In this document: in pieces, positions 21,861-34,654 of the stretch
Layout of the letters: every line of letters begins with the position of its first letter
Numbering within the stretch: the stretch's first letter is position 1
Assembly (NCBI RefSeq): GCF_030052815.1
Contig: NC_079496.1
Location: 70,793,652 to 70,857,651 of the forward strand
Origin: Hevea brasiliensis
Lineage: Eukaryota > Streptophyta > Magnoliopsida > Malpighiales > Euphorbiaceae
Length of the DNA: 64,000 bases
Reading direction: 5' to 3'
Translations under genes and position numbers: made by a program
The notes under the pieces: generated by a model
Told to the model about the DNA's origin: nothing
The model's input: only the letters and a program-made list of their open reading frames with translations
Database searches by the model: none

Positions 21861-24800
21861 TTCTGTAAGGCATAACATGATCCTGTAGAATACCTAATGA
21901 ACTATCGAACTTCACCTATTGATAACTTATTAAGTACCCTACAAGGGATTTTAAAATAATTTCTTATTTTTGATAACTGGTGAGCATTTCTAATAAGTTT
22001 TGAAAACATGTAATTAAGTGGAAAACTAGTTGGAAATTTTGGCCCATTTTATTTTTCCTCAAATTTTATAAAAATTTTGACAGAGTTCTGTCTATATTTT
22101 GAGAAACCAGTTCTTCAAATACCTATAAAAAGCACTTCTAAAAATTTTTCTCAACAACTGCTTCAATTTCATATTCAATCTCAATCAATTTCTCAACACA
22201 TTTATCAACTTTCAAATTTCAAATCCACTATCCAATGATCATCAAAATACTAGCAATCCATTTCATTCAAATTAAATAAAATAGTTCCATTCATATTTCA
22301 TTAGAAACAAAACAATTTAGATACATCATTACAAAATTTACATTAAGAGAATTTCAAACTACAATATATATTATAACTTTATACAATTTTTATATAAACT
22401 ACTCAAGACCCATTTTTACATGTCCATACATTTATGTGCAATATATACATCAAAAGAAATATTTACAGTTAGGGTATAAATTATACCTGAAGACTTTAAG
22501 CTGATTGCTCCTCACACCTCAGCAGCTCAGTCTACTGCTCCTCTAGTCTCTGTATCTGTGACAGCAATAGAAGCTATCGCTGAGTACTAGGACTCAGTAG
22601 TGCACAACATACTAAAATAATCTTTATGCAAAACTTAAATCACATTTATTCAAAAATTTGGCTGAACATGAGAATTAAGTACAAATCATGCATTGTGAGA
22701 TTTTAAATGCAAACCAAGTTCATTTCAAAGTATTAAAACACATTTCATAAAACCCACAGTTAAATCATGCCATTCGAAACAAATAAAATCTCAATAGCCA
22801 GAGGCTAAAGAGAAATCACATCACAAGGCTAGCTAGCTCAAATATATGGATTTCCATTCACATCCTCTTCTACTGGCACACCTCAACACTTCTCCAGAGA
22901 AGGAATCAAAATTCAAAACTAATTACCCCCACTAGTTGTGCTAGTGAGGTGTTCAAATATATGGTCATGACACTATAGTTTCAAAACTTATCTTAATAAT
23001 TTGCTAAACATTGTCATTTCAATATACATAATAACTTTCAACAATTTAAATCAAAACATCATAAGAATACCATAATCCAATATTTCACATTATTCAAAAC
23101 AGTATGCAAAAAATGATTACAAAAAGTATACGTTGTGCACAAACCTCAAGCGAGTCGCCCCTTAGCCTCGACTCGGTTCCTCGGGCTCCTTCCTGATATT
23201 CTTTTCAACTAAAACACACAATTTTATAATGTTTCAGTACTAAAACTTAACATAAATCCAAAATAAATTTAGCCTCATTTTTACCTAGCTCTAACGTCTT
23301 AAACTCGACGTTCTTGAAATTTTGTGTTTTTTGGGTTACTATTCACTACTCTATTCAAGTCAATTTGTTGACTTTCTAAGGCTTAATAGGTATGGGAATT
23401 CCAACTTCACCCACATACCACATTTTGGTTACTAAACTTGTTGGTTTTGGTCATTTTCTCAAAACTTAGGTCTTTTAGGCAAAATTGCCAAATTTTTAAT
23501 TTTGGTGTCCCTAATTGTACTATTTCATTGGTCAGTTTACTGTTGGAATTTGGCAAAACTTTCTTCATAGAAAATGTTCCCTATTGTCTCAAGTTTATTC
23601 TCCTTTTTGAATCACCCCAATTGGAGTTTTGTAGCTCAAGTTATAAGCAAATTACATTTACTATTCATGCTGCAGAATTTGGTTCTGCAAATTTGTTGAT
23701 CCAACTTCATTCAGTAATTTGATCAAGTTAGGTCCATAATTTGGTCTAACTTTCTTCATATGAAATGTTCTACTATGCCTTAGGTTTCTATCGGTTCAAG
23801 AATCACCTAAATCGGAGTTTTATAGAGAGAGTTATAGCCATTGAAACTTTACTGTTCATATGGCAACCTGCAGTTCTGCAGATTTAGGTCACCAACTTTT
23901 GATTAGGTTAATGGTATAATTTGGGTTAGTGTTCTTCATAAAAGTTTTAGATCTATATCTTATATAATTGCTGGTAAAATATCAGATCATTTTGACCTAC
24001 CTAGCTCGAGTTATGACCAAATGAACAAACACTATTTATTTGGTCAGTTTGTGCAGAGGCAGCCTGCAATTTTCCGACTTCGGCCACTTTGTTCACTAGG
24101 TTTTAGTCACTTTTTGGGCAGACTTCCTAAATGAAAATTGTGTCATTTAGTTCCTATTTTCATCCCCAATTTTTCCCATATCCATTGGACTTATAAAATT
24201 TCATTTTTGGTCCCTCAAAGGAGGTTTTATCTTGCTGCAACAATATGACCTTATCCAATCCGAATTGGCTTTTAATTCCAACACTTCTAACACACTTAAT
24301 TAGGTCACAAATGACCATTTCTCACTTCACATTAGGTCAAAGACACCATTTACAAGTTTCTCACATTTTTAGTCTCTAAACCCTAATGTTCAAAACCCTA
24401 ACTCACTAATTTTGTCGCATTTAACCAATTCAAATCATACTAACATCACTCCATCACTCAATTAAATTTACATACTAACCTTTATTAGATTTTCCAATCA
24501 CTAATTTTCTTCCCTTTTTTCTTCTTTCTTGCTTCTTCAATCTCCTCTTCTAGTAGCCCAAACAAAGCTTAATCATAATTTAGTGGAAGTTTTGGGGAAT
24601 TTATGGGGTTGATTCAAGCTTTGAAAGCTTGAATTTCATGGCTATGGAGGAAACTAAGGAGAAAAAAGAGAGAGAGGAGAGATGCATGTTTTTTTATTTG
24701 AAGAAGAATGATTTTTTTTTCTTTTCTTTTATTTTGTCTTTTATCTCTTTAGGAAGACCAAAAATCCAAATAAGTAAATAAATTAATTTTATTCTTTATG

Positions 24801-25387
24801 GCATCATACATGAGGCCATACATGATGTCATCACCTTTTGACTTTTCCATTTTCTCTTTTTTTTTTTTAATTTTTTTCTATTAGTTCTTTAATTTAATTC
24901 TCGATTCTAAAATTTTCTTTTTTCCGATTTTATTTAACAGTTAGGTCAGAAGTCAGCTCTCGGAGTCAATTGACCAAATTGCCCTTCGCCGGTTCAACCC
25001 GGTTTGCAAATAATTCCATATTTCTTTCAGCTCCCTGACCTAATTATTTGACTGGCTTAACAGTTCTTTTTCATGATTTTCTCTTTTCCACTGTGTTTAT
25101 AAGGGTCCTAAGGACTGCAGCGTCACATTTTACGGTTCGAAATTTGAGTTCAAAATGACTTCGCAGTCCTTCCCGAGAAGGTCACCCATCGCTGTGACTC
25201 TCGGCTTGTTTAACTTCTTATATTCTATTTTTCTTGTTTATACTTAACTAATTGGACATTACTAATTATTTGTGTTTATAGCTTCTCTAGTTGTCTTAAG
25301 TGTGGTTATAATCCCTTTAATTATCCGGACCAACACTGGTCACTGGAACAATGAAATCTACCAGGCTATGCAAACGGGGGTGTTACG
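21861..25387 (-). repeat. 3' LTR of element E, missing its last 16 bp
   Basis: 3527 bp. In element orientation it starts CGTAACACCCCC (TG mutated to CG). It ends at the D junction, where the final TGTCACACCTTACCAC block (plus strand) seen at 30269 is replaced by D. It contains the LTR hairpins at 22562-22597 and no gene. Confidence 0.9.
22562..22597 (-). other. Conserved LTR double hairpin (E 3' LTR copy)
   Basis: A CTGAGT/ACTCAG inverted repeat (22580-22585 with 22592-22597) follows a weaker acagc/gctat stem. The other LTR of E has the same stem at 31003-31020. The position relative to the LTR end matches D, H, A, F and G. Confidence 0.6.
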
Positions 25388-25401
25388 ATTCTCCCCCCCT
25401 T
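25388..25401 (-). other. Polypurine tract of element E
   Basis: On the minus strand the run AAGGGGGGGAGAAT ends at the 3' LTR. A closely similar tract precedes the 3' LTRs of A and H, linking these families. Confidence 0.85.
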
Positions 25402-25434
25402 AAAATAAATTTCGTCTCGAAATTTTACCTGGTA

Positions 25435-26645
25435 CTAATCTTTGAATAGTTGTGGGTGCTGTCTCCTTATGACCTCTTCTCGTTCCCAAGTAGCCTCCTG
25501 GCCTGAATGATGGTTCCACAGCACCTTCACCAACGGTATCTGCTTATTCCGTAGCTGCTTCACCTCAGAAGCCAGAATCCCTATGGGTTCTTCTTCATAT
25601 GTGAGGTCTGGATTCACTTCAATTTCCTCTACTGGTAGTACATGAGATGGGTCTGATCGGTACCTCCTCAACATAGACACATGGAAAACATTATGTATCT
25701 TCTCCAACTCTAGAGTTAGTGCCAACCGATATGCCAAAGGACCCACTCTTTCCAGAACCTCATATGGCCCAATGAAACGAGGACTCAGTTTCCCCTTTCT
25801 GCCGAATCTCATAATTCTCTTCCAAGGAGAAATCTTGAGGAAAACTTTCTCACCCACTGCATACTGAATATCCCTTCTTTTCATATCAGTGTAGGACTTC
25901 TGACGGTCTGATGCAGTCTTAAGTCGATCTCGAATCACCCTGATTTTCTTTTCAGTTTGTTGAACAATTTCGGGTCCAATCATCTTTCTTTCACCCACGT
26001 CATCCCAACATAATGGGGTTCTACATTTTCTGCCATACAAAGCTTCATATGGAGGTATCCCAATGCTTGATTGGTAGCTGTTGTTGTAAGCAAACTTAAT
26101 CAAAGGCAAGTGTGTATCCCAACTGCCCTCAAACTCAATCACACAAGCCCGTAGCATGTCCTCCAAGATCTGAATTACCCTCTCGCATCGCCATGCATGC
26201 GTGGGTGGAATGCGATCTTGAAGTTCAATCTAGTTCCTAGGGCTCTCTGAAGACTACCCCAGAATCTAGAAGTGAACCTAGGATCTCTGTCTGACACGAT
26301 GGATACTGGCACTCCATGCAGTCTCACAATCTCATTGATGTACAACTTGGCCAATCTTTCTAAACTGTAGTCCATCCGGACTGGCAGAAAATGAGCAGAC
26401 TTGGTCAGTCTGTCAATAATGACCCATACTGCATCATGACTCTTCTGTGTCCTCGGAAGTCCCATTACAAAATCCATTGTTATTCTTTCCCATTTCCATT
26501 CTGGTACTGGTAGTGGATGTAACAACCCAGCGGGTACTTGATGCTCTGCCTTTACTTGCTGAAAAGTTAGGCATTTAGAAATAAACTCTGCTACATCTCT
26601 TTTCATACCCATCCACCAGAAATGCTCCTTTAGACCTCTATACAT
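25435..26645 (-). pseudogene. Integrase with chromodomain of element E, frame-broken
   Basis: Two frames. The first (26645-26175) has the end of the zinc finger (CLTFQQVKAEH, second Cys lost), catalytic Asp in TMDFVMGLP and Asp in VSDRDPRF. The second (26166-25435) starts after the catalytic Glu region and has the AYNNSYQSSIG, YGRKCRTPLCW, RFIGPYEVLERVGP and HNVFHVSMLRRY blocks. It ends in a chromodomain-like segment (25438-25593) with EATWEREEV. Chromodomains of this group direct insertion into heterochromatin. The break at 26175-26205, where the GQSER motif with catalytic Glu should be, consists of several CAG-to-CG changes and may be an assembly artefact rather than real decay. Confidence 0.92.
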
Positions 26646-27067
26646 TTTTGTGCCATGGCAAAAGGAGACTCATGTGCTTCCTTCAAAATGATCTTCCTCA
26701 ATTCAACATCATTAGGAACACATATTCTACGCTGGTGTAGCAGTAGACCATCATCTCTGATTGAGAATTTTGGTTTCTTGCCCTAGCAGACTTCTTCCAA
26801 CAGCTTTTGATACTTCTGATCATTCTGAGCAGCCATTCTAATCTGATCAATCAACACTGGCTGTACATGGAATGCAACTGCTGTCTACCCATCATCATTA
26901 ATCTCTAAGCTGGCATATAATGATCTCAACTCATGTACCAAAAACAAAGAAGTAACCCATAGACTTGCCATAGTCTTGCGACTTAAGGCGTCAGTCACAA
27001 CATTAGCTTTCCCTGGCTGATAGTCTATCAGACAATCATAGTCTTTTATCAACTCTAGCCATCTCCT
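26646..27067 (-). pseudogene. Decayed RNase H to integrase linker of element E
   Basis: Minus-strand translation gives [21 protein letters not shown] followed by DALSRK (about 26960-27060), then the HH zinc-finger approach (RICVPNDVELR, LKEAHESPFAM), broken by stops and shifts. It joins the RT-RNase H frame to the integrase. Confidence 0.8.
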
Positions 27068-28836
27068 TTATCTCAAATTCAGCTCTTTCTGGGTGCCCAA
27101 ATACTTTAAACTCTTATGATCTGTGTAGATGTAACACTTTTTCCCATACAAATAGTGTCTCCAGATCTTAAGAGCAAACACAATAGCTTCAAGCTCCAAA
27201 TCATGTGTTGGATAATTTCTCTCATGCGGTTTTAGCTGGCGTGATGCATAGGCAATGACATTTCGATCTTGCATCAATACACAGCCTAACCCATTGTGAG
27301 AAGCATCACTATATACTGTATATTCTTTACCCGGAGTAGGTAAAGTAAGGACTGGAGCTTCAGTCAAATATTTCTTCAATTCATCAAAACTCTGTTGGCA
27401 TTTATCCGTCCACTGAAATTTCACATCTTTTCGAAGTAGCTTGGTCAATGGAGATGCGAACTTGGAGAATCCTTTCACAAACCGATGGTAGTATCCAGCT
27501 AAACCCAGAAAACTGCGAATCTCTGTGACATTTCTAAGTGGCCTCCAATTAAGGACAGCATCTATCTTACTTGGATCTACTTTAATGCCCTCTTCTGATA
27601 CTACATGCCCCAAGAAAGATATTTCCTTCAGCCAAAATTCACACTTCGACAATTTGTCATATAGCTGTTTCTCCCTCAAAGTCTGCAGTACAATCCGTAG
27701 ATGTCTATCATGCTCTTCTGCATTCCTCGAATAGACCAATATATCATCTATGAATACCACAACAAACTGGTCGAGGTATGGTCTGAAGATAGTGTTCATC
27801 AGATCCATAAAAGCAGCCGGAGCATTAGTTAACCCGAATGGCATAACCAAAAACTCATAATGGCCATAACGGGTTCTGAAGGCAGTTTTAGCAATACTCT
27901 GCTCTTGTACTTTCAACTGATAATAACCTAATCTCAAGTCAATTTTGGAGAACACAGCTGCACCCCTCAAATGATCAAACAAGTCATCAATGCGGGGCAA
28001 TAGATATCTGTTCTTTATTGTCACCTTATTCAACTGCCGATAATCAATGCATAACCGGAGAGTGCCATCCTTCTTCTTTACAAACAATACTGGCGCTCCC
28101 CAAGGTGACACACTAGGGCGGATAAAGCCTTTATCAAGCAACTCTTGCAATTGTACTTTCAACTCTTTTAATTCTGCAGGTGCCATTCTATATGGCATTA
28201 TAGAGATTGGGTCCACACCAGGCATAACATCAATCTCAAATTGCACCTCTCTTTCTGGAGGTAATCCTGGCAATTCATTAGGAAACACATCCGGAAAGTC
28301 ACATATAGTAGGGATGTCCCTCAATGCTGGACTACCCACTTGGGTGTCTATCACATGTGCCATGTACGTCTCACACCCTTTCCTAATCATTTTTCTTACC
28401 AGTGCAGCTGAAATGATGTTTGATGGCAGTAAATGCCTCTCCCCATGTATTACCTCATCACCGTATAAAGGGAGACCAAAAGTGACTGTCTTCAGTCTAC
28501 AGTCAATCATGGCATGATGCTTGGCTAACCAATCCATGCCCAAAATGATATCATACTCTCTGAAGGGCATTTCAATCAAGTCTGACAGGAAAACATGTCC
28601 TTGGATTACCAAAGGACAGTCTCTATAAATTCTGTTGACCTGGACCTCTTGTCCTAACGGACTAGTTACTAGCACTTCAAAACCCATTTGCACGCATGGA
28701 ACAGCAAGTGAACTGACTATGCTAGCACTAACATATGAATGGGTTGAACCCAGATCAAACCATACAAATACTTATTGATCAGAGATAGAGAATGTACCAA
28801 CTACCACATCAGAAGTCTCAGCCTCTTCTCGCTGTC
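27068..28836 (-). pseudogene. Protease, reverse transcriptase and RNase H of element E
   Basis: A 541-codon frame (28693-27068), preceded by a protease start broken by one stop near 28772. The protease active site reads DLGSTHSY (about 28739-28758), and ILGMDWL is at residues 50-56 of the frame. RT blocks are [63 protein letters not shown] and the catalytic FIDD at 314-317. RNase H has [34 protein letters not shown] and TDHKSLKYL. Domain order and motifs are those of a chromovirus pol. The long frame is intact, so this is one of the better preserved enzymes of the window. Confidence 0.94.
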
Positions 28837-30080
28837 TCATTGTGTAGATTCTGGTTGAAGCACTTCCTTGTCCCGATCGACCAATCGTGTCTCGATCACA
28901 GTAGTGCCTCTACCTTTGCCTCTTCCTCTGCCAACTGACTGTGAACCTCTGGGAGCAGGACTCTGAATAGATCCCTCAGCAGTAGTAGGAGCTGGACCAA
29001 ATCTCGAAGACGGAGCACTAGTGCAGTCTCTTGCTAAATGACCCTTGCCTCTACAGTTAAAGCAGGCTGCAGTGGCCCAATAGCATTCCCCCCATGAATC
29101 TTGCCACAAGTCTCACAGGAGCGGGCAGAATGTGAACCCCTGCTCGACTGCTGACCAAACCTAGGGGGTCTTTGTCCAGAAAATTTGCCCCTACCAAATC
29201 TTCCACCTGGACCCCTGCTGGGTCCATTAAATTTCTTTTTTTTCCCAGAAGTCCCACCAGAACTCGGCTCTACCGACTTTTCCCCCTTGTCTTTCTCTGA
29301 TTTCTCAGCTTTCTCTGATTTTTCTTTCACTGGGGTTGCTTCTGATTCTATTATTTCCAACTCAAGTGCTTGAGACATGAGCTCTGAGAAGTTGCTGTGT
29401 CGGAATCCCATAACTTGCATCCTTATGCTGGGCTTCAAACCCATCTCAAATCTCTTGCACCTTGCCTTACTGGTAGTAAGGAGACTCCCAGCATAATGAT
29501 TTAAGCAGGAGAACTCCCTCTCATACGCTGCCACTGTTCTGTTGCCTTGTTTTAGACTCAGAAACTCTTGTAACTTCTGATCAACATATGCATCTGGGAT
29601 GTATTTCTATCTGAACTCTCTGATGAAGTCATCCCAGGTCAGCACTGGTGGTTTAGCTAAGCTGTGGGGGATGGTCTTCCACCAATCATACGCATCCCCT
29701 TGCAGTAGAGACACAGAATACTCAAACTTCAGTTCATCTTGGCAGTGCAGCTTCTTAAATACTCTGTCCATTCTTTCAAGCCATTGCTCTGCCTCCAAAG
29801 GGTCCACTGTACCCTTAAATTTTGCAGCCCCATACTTTAGTAATTTATCATATTGTCTGGCTGGAGGCAGTGGTTGTGCCACTGGTGGTTGGGGTGGAGC
29901 TTGAACAGGCATACCCCTAGCTATTTGTTGAAACATCGCAGCCATCTATCAGGCGAATGCGAGGCAGGAATCGCAAGATTTAAGTGGTGCTACTGACCCA
30001 CTGACATTGAGTAAAGCTGGGGCTTCCCCTTGTGCCTCAGCTTTAACAGACTGTTCAACTGAGCGATCCCCTTCTTCCAT
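28837..30080 (-). pseudogene. Gag of element E
   Basis: Gag starts at about 30080 (MEEGDRSVEQSV). Stops near 29950 and a TAG at 29607-29609 (a probable CAG codon) interrupt an otherwise continuous frame to 29034. The core has FKGTVDPLEAEQWLERMDRVF and SVSLLQGDAYDWWKTIP. A Lys/Glu/Ser-rich linker follows (VKEKSEKAEKSEKDKGEKS) and then a Gly/Arg-rich part. A shift near 29090 leads to the zinc knuckle CFNCRGKGHLARDC (29023-29064). A last shift near 28850 leads into protease. The protein is the virus-like particle component of the element. Confidence 0.9.
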
Positions 30081-30248
30081 TTCAGGCTGAAGTTAGGGTA
30101 TCTCCTAAACAAGTAACACATGGAGATTTCCCTCCGTTAGTTCATATACATGATGTAATGCACTGTATGTAACAATTATGGACATTGAGCAATTATACTT
30201 AACAAAGAAAAGACACAAATTCACAATTTAAAACATACTTCAAAATTT

Positions 30249-30260
30249 GCTCGGATACCA
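30249..30260 (-). other. Primer binding site of element E (one mismatch)
   Basis: TGGTATCCGAGC on the minus strand, one base different from the TGGTATCAGAGC of D, F, A and H, with the same 8-nt spacer to the LTR. The altered base lies in a CAG context. Confidence 0.8.
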
Positions 30261-30268
30261 CTAAAACA

Positions 30269-31502
30269 TGTCACACCTTACCACTCTGTAAGGCATAACA
30301 TGATCCCGTAGAATACCTAATGAACTATCGAACTTCACCTACCGATAACTCATTAAGTACCCTACAAGGGATTTTAAAATAATTTTCTTATTTTTGATAA
30401 GTGGTGAGCATTTCTGATAAGTATTTAAAACATGTAATTAAGTGGAAAACTAGTTGGAAATTTTGGCTCATTTTATTTTTCCGCAAATTTTATAAAAATT
30501 TTGACAGAGTTCTGTCTGTATTTCGAGAAACCAGTTCTTCAAATACCTATAAAAAGCACTTCTAAAAATTTTTCTCAACAACTGCTTCAATTTCATACTC
30601 AATCTCAATCAATTTTTTAACACATTTATCAACTTTCATATTTCAAATCCACTATCCAATGATCATCAAAATACTAGCAATCCATTTCATTCAAATTAAA
30701 TAAAATAGTTCCATTCATATTTCATTAGAAACAAAACAATTTAGATACATCATTACAAAATTTACATTAAAAGAATTTTAAACTACAATATATATTACAA
30801 CTTTATACAATTTTTATACAAACTGCTCAAGACCCATTTTTACATGTCCATACATTTATGTGCAATATATACATCAAAAGAAATATTTACAGTTAGGGTA
30901 TAAATTATACCCGAAGACTTTAAGCTGATAGCTCCTCACACCTCAAGACTCGTCTGCTTGCTCCTCTAGTCTCTCAGACTGCGGCAATGATAGAAGCTAT
31001 CGCTGAGTACTAGGACTCAGTGGTTCACAACATACTAAAATAATCTTTATTCAAAACTTTAATCACATTTATTCAAAAATTTGGCTGAACATGAAAATTG
31101 AGTACAAATCATGCATTGTGAGATTTTAAATGCAAACCAAGTTCATTTCAAAGTATCAAAACACATTTCATAAAACCCACAGTTAAATCATGCCATTCGA
31201 AACAAATAAAATCTCAATAGCCAGAGGCTAAAGAGAAATCACATCACAAGGCTAGCTAGCTCAAATATATAGATATCCATTCACATCCCCTTCTACTGGC
31301 ACACATCAACACTTCTCCGGAGAAGGAATCAAAATTCGAAACTAATTACCCCCACTAGTCGTGCTAGTGAGGTGTTCAAATATATGGTCATGACACTGTG
31401 GTTTCAAAACTTATCTTAACAATTTGCTAAACATTGTCATTTCAATATACATAATAACTTTCAACAATTTAAATCAAATCATCATAAGAATGCCATAATC
31501 CA
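30269..31502 (-). repeat. 5' LTR of element E, cut by F
   Basis: The visible 1234 bp are the 3' part of the LTR (ending GGTGTGACA at 30269 in element orientation) and align with 21861-23085. Element F interrupts it after atcca (31498-31502), which would be F's TSD. It contains perfect short palindromes (CTTCTCCGGAGAAG at 31312-31325; CACTAG/CTAGTG at 31353-31369) and the hairpin at 31003-31020. Confidence 0.9.
31003..31020 (-). other. Conserved LTR hairpin (E 5' LTR copy)
   Basis: CTGAGT/ACTCAG with a 6-nt loop, about 735-750 bp from the LTR end. It is the counterpart of 22580-22597. Confidence 0.6.
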
Positions 31503-34500
31503 TGTAACACCCTCCCTGTAACAACTCCGTACATTCTACTGTTTCGGTGACCAGTGTCGGTCCGGACAGCTAGAACGTCCGGAAAAATATTTAAACTAAA
31601 GTGAGGGACCATAATTAACTCAAATATTAATAAGAAAAATTTAGTAAAAATTTTAGAAATAAAATACAACTAAGTCAAATGAGCTGGTGCCCAAGCGATC
31701 GGTAAACTAGTAGGAAGTTGCGGTTCTTGCAACTAGGAGCCCTAGACCTAGGGAAAAATTCATAAAATAATTTTGGGGACTCCAGAGAAGGGTCATTGAG
31801 GTTCCTATGGCATTAGAATGCCAAGAAAATATTTAGAAAAATTTTTCAATCGGTACAGACAATTTTGGTCTATTAAGCCAAACGGAGGGCATTTTGGTCA
31901 TTTCACCTTCAGAGGTGATTTTTGGCCAACTTGTCCAGTTAAGTAAATAATTATTATAACATAAAATGTGAATAAATATTGCTAAAAATTGAATTGAAAA
32001 TGAGTAGAGAAAAGAAGAAAAGAAAATGAAGGAAAATACTTAATTATGACATCATATGATGTCTTTAAAAGAGCTCCACCAATCAACTTCTAACAAGCAC
32101 CTTTAAATCAATTAAAAAGCACAAAAAAGAGTTAAAAATTGAAAAAAGTTTCTGCTCATCTCCTTCAATTTCCGGCAGCCTCTCTTCCATCACTATCTCC
32201 ATTAAAACTTCCTCTTTTTCTTGCAAAAACCTCACCCTTTACACCATAAAACCTAATCCTCACTTCACTAAAATTTATCCTCACACCCTAAATCATATTT
32301 AGACAGCCATTAGAGGGAGAAATCTTGAAGATTGACAAGCTCAAGTGGGAGCTTTAATAAGGTTAGTGTCCAATATTTTCCTCTCTCTTTAAATTCATGA
32401 CTAGAAAGTTTAAATTCATGACTAGAAAGTTGATTTAACTTGAAATTTATAAGAAATTCAAATGAAAACTTTTGATGTACTCACTTTATATTTTTTCCAG
32501 CCATGGATTTATTAGAATTTTGATGATTTCTTTGGATTAAATGAGTATATAAGCTGCCCTTGATATGAACTTAATATTTAGCACATTGAATTGTAGGTTA
32601 ATGGAAAAGTAGAGAAATTGAAAATTTAGGGTTTTGAGCAAATTGGAGTTTAGCTCCTATAATGGTGTAGGAACATTTTAATGATCAATTAGTGACCATT
32701 TGGGTATTGGTAAACAAGAATTGAAGTGTGTTTAGTGATAGGATTTAGGATTAGTGTAGCTGCCTAGTGAGAGCAGCAGGTGTGGCTGTGAGTCCAGTCT
32801 GTTTGGACAGCCATAACTTTGGCTGTGTAGATTCAATTGGTGTTTGGCCAATTGGACATGAAACTAGACATATAATGGCACAATTTTGGTGAAGAAACCA
32901 TGCCCAAAAGACCAAAGCAAGTGGACCAAAAACTTGCCCCAATCAGGATGTCCTGCAACTAGATTCTGCAGAATGACCAAATGAACAGTGATTGTTCATT
33001 TGGCCATAACTCATTGTAGAATGGCCCAATTGACCTGAACTTTTTACAGCTATAAGTTAAGATATAGACCAACAACTTTCGTGAAGAAACCTACCCCAAG
33101 TTATGACCAGAACTTATTCAACAAGGCAGTTGCAATCACTGTTCACTGTACTGTAGATATGGTCAGTTCTGAAATTTTTCAATCCGGCCAGTTGTGGTTT
33201 TTGGACCATAACTTGAGCGACAAAACTCCAAATGGAGTGAATCAAAAAAAGAAATTCAACTAGACAAAATAAGAAACAACTTTTATGTTTATCATTTTCT
33301 CAAATTCCCACTGCAATAGTAACTAATGGAACAGTAAATTTAGGGTATAAAAACTGAAAATTCTGCTCCATTAGTTTTAAGCTTAGAAATGGTATTAGTG
33401 ATTAATGCCAACAAGTTTTGAATGCAAAATGTGGTATGTTGGGAGTGTTAAAACTAATGTACCTATTTTCTATACAAAAGTCAACATTTTTGTTGACTAA
33501 TGAAGGGAATAGTAATACCAAAACTTGAAATTCAAAAATTGAAAAATTCAAAAGTGTCAAATGCCCTAGTATACCTAACAAGATTGGTTTGGATAGTTTG
33601 GCATGCCAATAGGGTTCGATTAGCGATCGCACATGGCATTATGCCATTCTGTGATTTCATGGCTTTTAGCCATTCTGACATTGTGTTGATATTTGGCCTT
33701 GTGCCTATTGTCATTACAGCTTATTAGCTGTTCTGTTGCACACCAGGAGATGCATATGTGACCGATGGTGTGACTGCCCGAGGTACTAGATACCCAGTGC
33801 CAGTTTACCCGTTTATACAGTCTAGTCGTCCAGTATAGGTTACTTGGGCAACCAAAAGAATGAAAGTGGATAAATTTAACGAAATAATGAATATAACAAG
33901 TACAAATCAAGTAAGACATCGATACATTCAATGCATATTTATTTCTGTTATTTCCTTTTATTTTATTATTGGCACCACTAAGCATTATTGCTTAGCACGT
34001 TGCTTTTGCCACGCGTAGGTTCTGGAGATACTGACCGAGGGCCCAGTAGACCACAGACTGGGTGAGACCTCCTGCAGCTCTGCATAGTGTCCGTGTCACC
34101 TCACCATCTTCAGTGCATTGGTAGGACACTAGGTTTCATTTTGGTATTTTGTAACTAACTTTTATTTTCTTTTGTGTAATTGAAACTTATGTAATGTATT
34201 TTGATGTTCATGTAAATAATGAAAATTGTGTTTGTGAATGGAAAAGTGAATATTTATTTATGACTTTTACATGATTATTACATGAGATGAATAATTGAGA
34301 AATAGAAATGTTGTTGAAAAACATATTGAGATTTTGATATTGGAGTTTGGGATTGATTGGAAATGATTATTGGAGGTGTTTTTCACAAGTTCCAAAGAAC
34401 TATTTTCTCCATTTTCAGCCGGTACTCTGCCGGATTTTCTATAAAATTTTCGGAACCTCAAATAAATTATAATCTTAATAAATGACTTAAATGAATTATA

Positions 34501-34637
34501 TTTCACAAATTGTATTCAAAACTATGATAAAAATAAAATAAGGAACAATAAAAATGATTGAGATAAAATAGAGTGTTCCGGTACACTGTGTGACATATCT
34601 TACTCGGATATACTGTAGACGGGTAAGGGGTATCACA
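31503..34637 (+). repeat. 5' LTR of element F
   Basis: 3135 bp, TGTAACACCCTCC...GGTATCACA. G (51468-54559) is a diverged member of the same family. It holds a 22-bp near-tandem duplication around 32390-32430 (atgactagaaagttt), AT-rich sequence and the double hairpin at 33978-34025. No gene is visible. Confidence 0.93.
33978..34016 (+). other. Conserved LTR double hairpin (F copy)
   Basis: A perfect stem CTAAGCA/TGCTTAG with a TTAT loop (33978-33995), followed by a shorter cgt...acg stem. It is flanked by the same GCACCACT lead as in A and B. It lies 660 bp from the LTR end. Confidence 0.65.
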
Positions 34638-34642
34638 TTTAG

Positions 34643-34654
34643 TGGTATCAGAGC
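34643..34654 (+). other. Primer binding site of element F
   Basis: TGGTATCAGAGC, 5 nt after the LTR (spacer tttag; the other chromoviruses here have 8 nt). It is complementary to initiator Met tRNA. Confidence 0.9.

Larger units (their letters stand above)
21861..31502 (-). mobile_element. Element E: Tekay-type chromovirus, oldest host element
   Basis: In minus orientation: 5' LTR from 31502 down to 30269 (cut by F), PBS, gag, protease, RT, RNase H, integrase with chromodomain, PPT and 3' LTR 25387-21861 (cut by D). The chromodomain-like C-terminus and the long LTRs place it in the Tekay/Del group of chromoviruses. Its two LTR copies are visibly more diverged from each other than those of C or A, and all reading frames are broken. 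It hosts D on one side and F on the other, so it is the oldest insertion in the window. Confidence 0.92.
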
